Shown here piece by piece: positions 1-5,307 of a stretch of DNA of 6,432 nucleotides; position 1 is the stretch's first letter, and each line of letters starts with the position of its first letter. A program made the translations under genes and the position numbers. A model generated the notes under the pieces. It did no database searches, had not been told where the DNA came from, and saw only the letters and a program-made list of their open reading frames with translations. The stretch is taken from NCBI GenBank assembly GCA_023437885.1, contig JAEZFH010000182.1, positions 1 to 6,432 on the forward strand, written 5' to 3'. The DNA comes from Bacillota bacterium. GTDB lineage: Bacteria > Bacillota > Clostridia > Lachnospirales > Lachnospiraceae.

Positions 1-117
1 AACAATCCCGCTGTAGCCTGCCTCCTTATAATATCTGGCCTGCTGTGCTCCGCTGTAGATGGCACAGGCACTTGCTTGCGCGGTATGCAAATGCGTCTCA
101 TATAAAAACAGGCTCAT
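1..117 (-). CDS. PHP-domain phosphoesterase, N-terminal part only
   Basis: Reading leftward from an ATG at 117, an open frame of 39 codons runs off the window edge. It begins MSLFLYETHLHTAQASACA and ends KEAGYSGIV. The ETHLHT segment (residues 7-12) places H9-x-H11 where PHP-domain proteins (histidinol-phosphatase and DNA polymerase PHP families) carry their first metal-binding HxH. The later GYSGIV matches the strand that normally precedes the TDH motif of these proteins, which lies outside the window. PHP proteins are metal-dependent phosphoesterases; the substrate cannot be told from this piece. A GAGG (125-122, minus) lies 4 nt before the ATG. An upstream ATG at 136 is in another frame and stops quickly. 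The gene is transcribed away from the repeat array and the topoisomerase operon. The family call is fairly secure, the substrate unknown. Confidence 0.8.
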   Translation of the reverse strand, partial: MSLFLYETHLHTAQASACAIYSGAQQARYYKEAGYSGIV

Positions 118-144
118 AAAACCTCATCGCCTTTCATAGATCCC

Positions 145-150
145 ATTATA
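145..150 (-). promoter_or_regulatory. Possible -10 box for the PHP gene
   Basis: A perfect TATAAT is read on the minus strand (150 to 145), 27 nt before the ATG at 117. No good -35 is found 16-18 bp upstream and there is no TG extension. The sequence around it is AT-rich, so chance is a real alternative. Confidence 0.35.
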
Positions 151-231
151 ATGTATATTTAATGTATATTTATACCGTCATATTAATGCAACATATTTTT
201 ACATTATCTGACTCATTCCTGAGTATCGAAG

Positions 232-268
232 AAATTCCCCCTGTCGCTCAGCTTCGAGGGGGCAATTT
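232..268. repeat. Hairpin with CCCCCT/AGGGGG stem
   Basis: CCCCCT (237-242) pairs perfectly with AGGGGG (257-262). After one bulged C at 263 the helix continues with AAATT (232-236) against AATTT (264-268), giving 11 bp around a 14-nt loop. It is followed by TTATTTATAA on the plus strand, so it could terminate weakly, but no plus-strand gene ends before it. It may be part of the PHP gene's 5' leader or a short copy of the C/G-block palindromic repeats often seen between genes of gut Clostridia; that family link is an impression I could not check. Confidence 0.45.
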
Positions 269-406
269 TATTTATAATAATTGTCCCTATTATACATCAT
301 TCTACGTTTTTTTCAATCACTTTTTTCAAATTCAGTCATTTTAATGCTTTACCGTCTTAAATTACATAATATGTTCTCTGTCCCATTCCCGGATCTGTCT
401 CTGGTA

Positions 407-420
407 CGAACGTATGATTG
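407..420 (+). promoter_or_regulatory. Weak LexA-box-like site
   Basis: CGAACGTATGATTG fits the Gram-positive LexA (DinR) consensus CGAACRNRYGTTYC at 12 of 14 positions. The left half is perfect and the right half has two mismatches. It lies about 10 bp upstream of the -35 of the promoter candidate that would start at the repeat array. The right-half mismatches make this a low-confidence call. Confidence 0.22.
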
Positions 421-429
421 CAATATTTC

Positions 430-458
430 TGGAAAATTCACAATAATTATGATACAAT
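430..458 (+). promoter_or_regulatory. Extended -10 promoter at the array's left edge
   Basis: TGGAAA (430-435), a 17-bp spacer and TACAAT (453-458) preceded by TGA (450-452) make an extended -10 promoter candidate. Transcription would be expected about 7 nt downstream, near 465, which is the first base of the first repeat unit. That alignment suggests the array is transcribed as its own RNA, or as the 5' part of a long topoisomerase leader. The -35 match is only 4 of 6. Confidence 0.5.
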
Positions 459-464
459 GTCCAC

Positions 465-585
465 GATGAGCAGATTAATCCATGGATGACAGGGCATTTG
501 CCAAGCTTGCTTGAGCAAATGACATGGCATTCATGGATCAGTGCAACGTGAGCGAAAGGACGCAGTCCTTGAGCTCTTAATCTGC
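465..585 (+). repeat. Repeat unit 1 (121 bp)
   Basis: The unit starts at the position where the upstream promoter candidate would begin transcription. It has one extra base in the P2 5' arm (GGATGAC where the others read GGCAGC) and the fully Watson-Crick form of the P3 base (GAGC/GCTC). It is the most divergent copy in P2, and its P2 pairs best. Confidence 0.9.
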
Positions 586-705
586 GATGAGCAGATTAGT
601 CAATGGCAGCAGGGCATTTGCCAAGCTTGCCTAAGCAAATGACATGGCATTCATGGATCAGTGCAACGTGAGCGAAAGGACGCAGTCCTTGAGCTTTTAA
701 TCTGC
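586..705 (+). repeat. Repeat unit 2 (120 bp)
   Basis: It differs from unit 3 at four bases: GTCA for ATCC near the left end, and CCTAA for CTTGA in the P2 loop region. P1 still closes because G599 can wobble-pair with T697. The inner CAAG/CTTG stem of P2 is lost in this copy. The P3 base reads GCTT, so one G-C pair becomes G-U. Confidence 0.9.
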
Positions 706-825
706 GATGAGCAGATTAATCCATGGCAGCAGGGCATTTGCCAAGCTTGCTTGAGCAAATGACATGGCATTCATGGATCAGTGCAACGTGAGCGAAAGGA
801 CGCAGTCCTTGAGCTTTTAATCTGC
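706..825 (+). repeat. Repeat unit 3 (120 bp)
   Basis: This last copy ends at TTAATCTGC (817-825) and is not followed by GATGA. Its P3 3' arm and the adjoining bases supply the TTGAGC -35 element (809-814) of the promoter candidate just downstream, so the repeat and the operon promoter overlap physically. Confidence 0.9.
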
Positions 826-838
826 CCTATGATATAAT
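809..838 (+). promoter_or_regulatory. Likely promoter of the topoisomerase operon
   Basis: TTGAGC (809-814), an 18-bp spacer and a perfect TATAAT (833-838) with an extended -10 TGA (830-832) form the best plus-strand promoter in the window. The expected start is near 845, giving a leader of about 157 nt before parE. The -35 lies inside repeat unit 3, so anything bound to or folded from that repeat could affect initiation. The -35 matches 4 of 6 consensus positions. Confidence 0.6.
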
Positions 839-857
839 GGAAAAGATAGCGAAAACA

Positions 858-977
858 ATGCGGCTGAAGCACAGGCGCAAAAAGCCTGCAATGGTTTTAA
901 CCGAACAAAGGATTATGGACAGGCTTCATGTTCATGATACAAACGAAAACATAGTAAATAAAGCAAAATGGAAATAA
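858..977 (+). CDS. Possible 39-residue basic leader peptide before parE
   Basis: An ATG at 858 opens 39 codons ending in TAA (975-977), 24 nt before parE. The product begins MRLKHRRKKPAMVLTEQR and ends NIVNKAKWK, so it is strongly basic at both ends with a hydrophilic middle. No signal peptide, membrane segment or known domain is visible. No clear Shine-Dalgarno lies 5-12 nt upstream; the nearest GGA is about 16 nt away. If translated it would be the first ORF after the promoter at 809-838 and could couple translation to parE. A 5-bp hairpin (CAGGC 872-876 with GCCTG 884-888) lies inside it. Chance is a serious alternative. Confidence 0.22.
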   Translation: MRLKHRRKKPAMVLTEQRIMDRLHVHDTNENIVNKAKWK

Positions 978-985
978 TAAAAGTA

Positions 986-992
986 AAAGGGG
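986..992 (+). promoter_or_regulatory. Ribosome binding site of parE
   Basis: AAAGGGG lies 9 nt before the ATG at 1002. It supports this start, and the N-terminal residues that follow align with the usual beginning of GyrB/ParE proteins. Confidence 0.75.
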
Positions 993-1001
993 TATTTCAC
1001 C

Positions 1002-2933
1002 ATGGAACAATACAGCGGTAGTCAAATAGTTGTTTTAGAGGGGCTGGAAGCAGTCCGTAAGCGTCCGGGTATGTATATCGGAAGCACCGGGCCAAGAGGA
1101 TTGCATCATTTGATTTGGGAGATTATAGATAATGGCATTGATGAGCACCTGGCCGGTTTTTGTACAAAAATTGACGTTACCTTATTAAAAGATGGCGGAA
1201 TTGAAATCACTGATAACGGACGCGGTGTGCCCGTGGATATTCATCCAACAAAGAATATTCCGACGGTCCGCGTAGTATATACCATTCTTCATGCTGGCGG
1301 CAAGTTCGGGAGCTCCGTCTATAAGGTGTCCGGCGGCCTGCATGGCGTGGGTGCCTCCGTCGTAAATGCGCTCTCCAAAAAAATGATTATCGAAGTCAGA
1401 AGGGACGGCAAAGTTTACCGGGACGAATACGTGAACGGCGGACACCCGGTAACCCAGTTGGAAAACGGCCTGCTTCCCGTGGTAGGCAAATGCAATAAAT
1501 CAGATACCGGCACTAAAGTAACCTTCTATCCCGACGAAACCATATTTGAGTCCGTTGAATTCAAGGCGGATATTATTCAGAAAAAGTTAAAGGAAATTGC
1601 TTATTTAAATAAGAATCTAATGATTCAATTTACGGATCAGCTCAGTGGCACAGTAAAAATATACCAGGAAGAGTTCGGTATTAAAAGCTTCGTATCCTAC
1701 CTTACCCGTGAAATGACTCCCCTCCATGAAGAACCGGTTTATCTGGAGGGAAAAAGCGGGGATATCGAGGTTGAGATATCGCTCCAGTATACGGACAGCT
1801 ATACGGAGCAGATCAATGCCTACTGCAACCGAATCAACGTAGTCGACGGAGGTACCCTGGTTACAGGCTTTAAGACCGCTCTGACCCGCGTTATGAACCA
1901 GTATGCAAGAGAGCTTAATATTCTGAAGGACAAGGATGAGAACTTTGACGGCAAGGATATCCGTAACGGTCTGGTAGCAATCATCTCCATCAAGCATCCC
2001 GACCCCCAGTTTGAGGGCCAGACCAAGACAAAGCTGGGCAATACCGATGCAAAGAGTGCCGTGGATGATGTCTTCTCCTCCGAGGCACAGCGCTGGTTTG
2101 ACAAGCATGTAGAAGTTCTCCGCAGTATTCTGGAGAATTCCCTGAAATCCTTTAACGCAAGACGTGCCAGCGATAAGGCCAGGGTAGCCGTTATGAAGCA
2201 GTTAAGCGACGTGGATACCCGAAGCAAGCTTGCCTCCTGTTCTTCCAAAAAGCCGGAAGAATGCGAGCTTTATATCGTTGAGGGTGATTCCGCGGGCGGC
2301 ACCGTAAAGACCGCCAGAAACCGCAGAACCCAGGCTGTTCTCCCCCTGCGCGGTAAAATTCTGAATGTGGAAAAAGCCACGCTTGAGAAAATATTAGTGA
2401 ACAATGAGATCAAATCCATGATCGCCTCCTTCGGGTGCGGTATTGGAGATGAATTCGACCTTACCAAGCTTCGTTATGATAAGATTATCATCCTGACCGA
2501 TGCCGATGTGGACGGCGCTCATATCAGTACCCTGCTGCTTACCTTCTTCTATCGCTTCATGCCGGAGTTGATTCTGGAAGGGAAGGTATACCGCGGCCTT
2601 CCTCCGCTCTACAAGGTGGATTATGAGACTTCGGCTAAGGGAAAGAAGTCAAAGCGTTCCGAATATTTATTCAACGATTTTGAACTCGAAAAATTCCGTA
2701 AGCTTGAGGGGAATAAGATTACCGGCCTCCAAAGATACAAAGGTCTGGGAGAAATGGATGCCCATCAGCTCTGGGAGACTACCCTGAATCCGGAAACCCG
2801 CACGCTGGCGCAGATTGCCATCAGCGATACGGTTGAGGCGGATGAAATCACGACCATGCTCATGAGCAGCAATGTACCTCCGCGGCGCACCTTTATTATG
2901 GAAGAAGCAAAATACGCCAAGGTAGATATATAA
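1002..2933 (+). CDS. parE: Topoisomerase IV subunit B (ParE-like ATPase/TOPRIM subunit)
   Basis: This 643-residue protein is a full-length type IIA topoisomerase B subunit, which binds and hydrolyses ATP to drive strand passage with the A subunit encoded next to it. The GHKL ATPase domain (about 1-215) shows the catalytic Glu E40 and Mg-binding Asn N44 in WEIIDNGIDE, DNGRGVP with D71, and GGLHGVG at 111-117. The transducer domain carries the QTK loop at 340-342, whose Lys contacts the ATP phosphate. The TOPRIM domain has EGDSAGG with E427 and DADVDG with D500 and D502, which hold the catalytic metals. RYKGLGEM is at 578-585. All key residues are intact. Local departures from typical family sequence are DNG for DNS/DNA and EGDSAGGTVKTARN for the usual GGSAKQGR. 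Length fits Gram-positive GyrB and ParE alike. I chose ParE because the partner lacks a GyrA box; a second gyrase-like pair is the alternative. Confidence 0.9.
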   Translation: MEQYSGSQIVVLEGLEAVRKRPGMYIGSTGPRGLHHLIWEIIDNGIDEHLAGFCTKIDVTLLKDGGIEITDNGRGVPVDIHPTKNIPTVRVVYTILHAGGKFGSSVYKVSGGLHGVGASVVNALSKKMIIEVRRDGKVYRDEYVNGGHPVTQLENGLLPVVGKCNKSDTGTKVTFYPDETIFESVEFKADIIQKKLKEIAYLNKNLMIQFTDQLSGTVKIYQEEFGIKSFVSYLTREMTPLHEEPVYLEGKSGDIEVEISLQYTDSYTEQINAYCNRINVVDGGTLVTGFKTALTRVMNQYARELNILKDKDENFDGKDIRNGLVAIISIKHPDPQFEGQTKTKLGNTDAKSAVDDVFSSEAQRWFDKHVEVLRSILENSLKSFNARRASDKARVAVMKQLSDVDTRSKLASCSSKKPEECELYIVEGDSAGGTVKTARNRRTQAVLPLRGKILNVEKATLEKILVNNEIKSMIASFGCGIGDEFDLTKLRYDKIIILTDADVDGAHISTLLLTFFYRFMPELILEGKVYRGLPPLYKVDYETSAKGKKSKRSEYLFNDFELEKFRKLEGNKITGLQRYKGLGEMDAHQLWETTLNPETRTLAQIAISDTVEADEITTMLMSSNVPPRRTFIMEEAKYAKVDI

Positions 2934-3021
2934 AAAGACAGGTACTATTTGAGTTCCGCTTACAGCGGCATTCGTTCAGAAATTGTTTGAGACGGCACAA
3001 AGTGCCCTCCTGGAGGTAATT
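2934..3021 (+). other. parE-parC gap with two short hairpins
   Basis: The 88-nt gap holds CCGCT/AGCGG (2956-2960 with 2964-2968, 3-nt loop) and GGCAC/GTGCC (2994-2998 with 3002-3006, 3-nt loop). Neither is followed by a T-run and no promoter is evident, so the genes are probably cotranscribed. CCTCC (3006-3010) lies one base before the GGAGG of parC. Confidence 0.55.
3012..3016 (+). promoter_or_regulatory. Ribosome binding site that sets the parC start
   Basis: GGAGG lies 5 nt before the ATG at 3022. The frame stays open upstream to a TTG at 2983, but that codon has no ribosome binding site and the extra 13 residues do not look like the family's N-terminus. The ATG at 3022 is therefore preferred. 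Confidence 0.8.
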
Positions 3022-5271
3022 ATGAAAACAACAATGGATCAGATCATACAAATGGATTTTTCCGAGGAAATGAAAACCAGCTACCGGGATTATGCCATGA
3101 GTGTTATTATTGCCCGTGCTCTGCCGGACGTACGTGACGGCTTGAAGCCGGTTCAAAGACGAATTCTCTATTCCATGATAGAGCTGGGCCTGGACCCTTC
3201 CAAGCCCCATAGAAAAAGTGCCCGTATCGTCGGTGATACCATGGGTAAATACCATCCCCACGGCGACAGCTCCATCTATGAATCCCTGGTACATATGTCC
3301 GAGGATTACTCAATGATGCTTCCCCTGGTGGACGGACACGGGAACTTCGGCTCGATTGACGGAGACAGCGCTGCTGCCATGCGATATACCGAAGCAAGAC
3401 TGTCCCTGGGCTCCATGGCTTTATTGGATCATTTGGAGAAGGGCTTAATTGATTTTATCCCCAATTTTGATGATAGTGAAAAAGAACCCACGGTTCTTCC
3501 GGCTATGATTCCCAATCTTCTGATTAACGGGACAACGGGAATCGCCGTAGGAATGGCAACCAATATGCCTCCCCACAATCCCAGTGAGGTCATTGACGGT
3601 GTTATCGCTTATATGGATCATCCCGACATTACTGTAAGGAAGCTGATGGAGTATATTCCTGCTCCGGATTTTCCCACCGGCGGTATTATTACGAACCAGA
3701 ACGACCTCTATGCGCTTTATGAGACAGGAGAAGGCCGTATCCGCATCCGTTCCAAGGTGGAGATTGAGAATGGGGATAACGGACGCAAGAATATTGTTAT
3801 CACCGAGATTCCATATACCATCGCAGGCAATAAAACAAAACTGGTGGAAGGTCTGGCTGCATTAATAAAGGACAAGGTATTTGATGAAATCTATGATGTA
3901 CGGGACGAATCCTCCAAGGAGGGTATCCGAATCGTAATTGAGGTTAAGAAGGACCGTGATCTGGACAATCTGCTTAACGGCCTCTACAAGAAAACCTCCA
4001 TGGAGGATACCTATTCTGCCAATCTTCTCGCAGTCAAAGATCAGCAGCCGATCGTATTCAACCTGAAACGCTTAATCAGCGAATTCGTAGATTTTCAAGT
4101 AGAATTGTATACCAAGGAATATGAATATCTTCTGGACAAAGCATTAAAACGCCTTGAAATCGTAGGCGGCTTAATCAAGGCCACCGATGTCATCGATTTA
4201 ATCATAGAAATTCTAAGAGGCAGCTCCTCCATCAAGCAGGCCAAGGCCTGTCTTATGGACGGCAATACCGAAGGCATCAAATTCAAAACCGCTGCCTCCG
4301 AGAAGGAAGCCTCCGGGCTTGATTTCACCGAACGTCAGGCAGATGCCATCCTTGCCATGCAATTGAGTAAATTAATCGGACTGGAAATCTTAAAGCTGCA
4401 TGAGGAGAATGATACTCTAGGCAATTCGATCGAAGAATACCGCAAAATACTTGCGGATACCAAAGAGCTGTACAGAGTTATTAAAGGACGCCTGCGGGAG
4501 TATAAAAAACTTTTCCTCCGTCCCAGAAGAACCATGCTGGCCAACGCTGTTCTTGCGGACTATGTGGAGGAAGTGAAGATCGAAGATATTTATGTACTAA
4601 TCGACCGCTTCGGATATACCAAATCCATTGATGTCGCCAGCTATTCCAGAGCATCCGAGGATAGTCTGAGGGAATTCAGCCATATCATCATGATGAAGAA
4701 CACGGACCGCCTCTGTGTATTCACAGCCGAGGGGAATATGTACCAGGTGAAAGCGGAAGCCATTCCGAAATGCAAGATGAAGGATAAGGGCGTTCTGATT
4801 CATACCCTGTGCAAGCTGAATAAAGAGAATGCCATCCTGTATACCTCCTTTGAGCAGCTATTCGAAGCCCAGCTCCTGTTTACCACAAAATGCGGATACA
4901 TCAAGCAGGTATCCGGTGTAGAATTCGAAACCAACCGGTCACAAATTGCCTCCACCAAATTGGAGGACCAGGATGAGATTATATCAATTAACCTTTTATC
5001 CGGTCACGAGGTTCTGACCGGCAGCCAGAAAGTAATCCTTCTGACAGAGAAAGGGCTTTCTCTGGGCTTCTTACTCTCTGAAGTCAGTGAATTGAAGAAA
5101 ACCAGCCGGGGCGTTAAGGCAATCACCCTGGATAAAAATGATCTTGTATGCTATGCAACCGTTTTAAGTCAGAGCGAGGAAAGCTTCCAATATAACGACA
5201 AAATCCTAAGCGCCAAAAAAGTTCGAACCAGAAAACGCGGGGACAAAGGGCAAAAGGCTGTATTAAACTAA
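3022..5271 (+). CDS. parC: Topoisomerase IV subunit A (ParC-like cleavage subunit)
   Basis: This 749-residue protein is the DNA cleavage and religation subunit. It pairs with the preceding ParE to form the A2B2 enzyme that decatenates chromosomes. RDGLKPVQRR lies in the N-terminal region, and AAMRYTEARL places the DNA-linking tyrosine at Y122. The quinolone-contact region HPHGDSSIYES has Ser at 83 and Glu at 87 (E. coli GyrA numbering coincides here), the usual sensitive-type residues. GIAVGMATNMPPHN marks the DNA-intercalating isoleucine region, and a long tower/coiled-coil segment follows. The C-terminal beta-pinwheel occupies about 490-749. Where GyrA carries QRRGGKG after the first blade, this protein reads YSRASEDSLREF (from 541), so the GyrA box needed for DNA wrapping is missing. 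The length is near E. coli ParC and shorter than many Gram-positive A subunits. The chain ends in a very basic tail, SAKKVRTRKRGDKGQKAVLN. A non-wrapping GyrA paralogue is the alternative name. Confidence 0.9.
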   Translation: MKTTMDQIIQMDFSEEMKTSYRDYAMSVIIARALPDVRDGLKPVQRRILYSMIELGLDPSKPHRKSARIVGDTMGKYHPHGDSSIYESLVHMSEDYSMMLPLVDGHGNFGSIDGDSAAAMRYTEARLSLGSMALLDHLEKGLIDFIPNFDDSEKEPTVLPAMIPNLLINGTTGIAVGMATNMPPHNPSEVIDGVIAYMDHPDITVRKLMEYIPAPDFPTGGIITNQNDLYALYETGEGRIRIRSKVEIENGDNGRKNIVITEIPYTIAGNKTKLVEGLAALIKDKVFDEIYDVRDESSKEGIRIVIEVKKDRDLDNLLNGLYKKTSMEDTYSANLLAVKDQQPIVFNLKRLISEFVDFQVELYTKEYEYLLDKALKRLEIVGGLIKATDVIDLIIEILRGSSSIKQAKACLMDGNTEGIKFKTAASEKEASGLDFTERQADAILAMQLSKLIGLEILKLHEENDTLGNSIEEYRKILADTKELYRVIKGRLREYKKLFLRPRRTMLANAVLADYVEEVKIEDIYVLIDRFGYTKSIDVASYSRASEDSLREFSHIIMMKNTDRLCVFTAEGNMYQVKAEAIPKCKMKDKGVLIHTLCKLNKENAILYTSFEQLFEAQLLFTTKCGYIKQVSGVEFETNRSQIASTKLEDQDEIISINLLSGHEVLTGSQKVILLTEKGLSLGFLLSEVSELKKTSRGVKAITLDKNDLVCYATVLSQSEESFQYNDKILSAKKVRTRKRGDKGQKAVLN

Positions 5272-5277
5272 ATAAAA

Positions 5278-5307
5278 AAAGAAGGTTCATTTAAAAACAC
5301 CTTCTTT
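5278..5307. terminator. Hairpin terminator after parC, usable from both sides
   Basis: AAAGAAGGT (5278-5286) pairs perfectly with ACCTTCTTT (5299-5307) around a 12-nt loop, starting 7 nt after the parC stop. On the plus strand the 3' T-run is only TTT, so it is a moderate terminator. On the minus strand the stem is followed by TTTTTTT, a strong intrinsic terminator for leftward transcription from the transposase remnant and the flavin-barrel gene. The stop codon of the transposase remnant lies in the loop, suggesting the terminator came with that element. Confidence 0.8.

Larger units (their letters stand above)
118..464. other. AT-rich intergenic stretch between the PHP gene and the repeat array
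   Basis: No convincing gene is seen on either strand. The short plus-strand frames at 162-344 and 281-469 lack a ribosome binding site and have low-complexity, F/Y-rich products. The stretch holds a small hairpin at 211-224 (ACTCA, TTCC loop, TGAGT), a larger hairpin at 232-268, a LexA-like site at 407-420 and a promoter candidate at 430-458. Between about 271 and 406 I see nothing I can name. Confidence 0.6.
465..825 (+). repeat. Three tandem 120-121 bp structured repeats upstream of parE
   Basis: Three head-to-tail units (465-585, 586-705, 706-825) differ at only about 4-8 positions each. Every unit begins GATGAGCAGATTA and ends TTAATCTGC. In unit 1 the possible folds are: P1, GCAGATTAA (470-478) with TTAATCTGC (577-585); P2, arms 480-501 and 515-536, 18 Watson-Crick pairs plus one G-U and three mismatches, with a small inner stem CAAG/CTTG; P3, GAGC-GA-AAGGAC (550-561) with GTCCTT-GA-GCTC (565-576) around a GCA loop, with tandem G-A mismatches in the middle. 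P2 and P3 are joined by a 12-nt linker, so the unit can form a three-way junction. I do not recognise the family. It could be a non-coding RNA, a protein or topoisomerase binding array, or a dispersed intergenic element. There are no unique spacers, so it is not a CRISPR array. Confidence 0.93.

Noticed and set aside
524..580. An 18-codon frame, MAFMDQCNVSERTQSLSS, repeated in each unit of the array
   Set aside because: No ribosome binding site precedes it, stops surround it, and it lies across the P2 and P3 stems, which explain its conservation better than coding would.
586..705. Hammerhead-type self-cleaving ribozyme, suggested by the GATGA and GAAA motifs
   Set aside because: The CTGATGA core is not present (the sequence reads CTGCGATGAG) and GAAA is not placed between the required stems.
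465..825. CRISPR array
   Set aside because: The period is 120 bp and whole units are repeated with no unique spacers between short direct repeats; no cas gene is present.
1617..2248. Long minus-strand frames inside parE
   Set aside because: They are antisense shadows of a full-length conserved gene, with no ribosome binding site or family resemblance.
2983..3021. N-terminal extension of ParC from TTG at 2983
   Set aside because: There is no ribosome binding site, and the extra residues do not resemble the family; GGAGG 5 nt before the ATG at 3022 fits much better.
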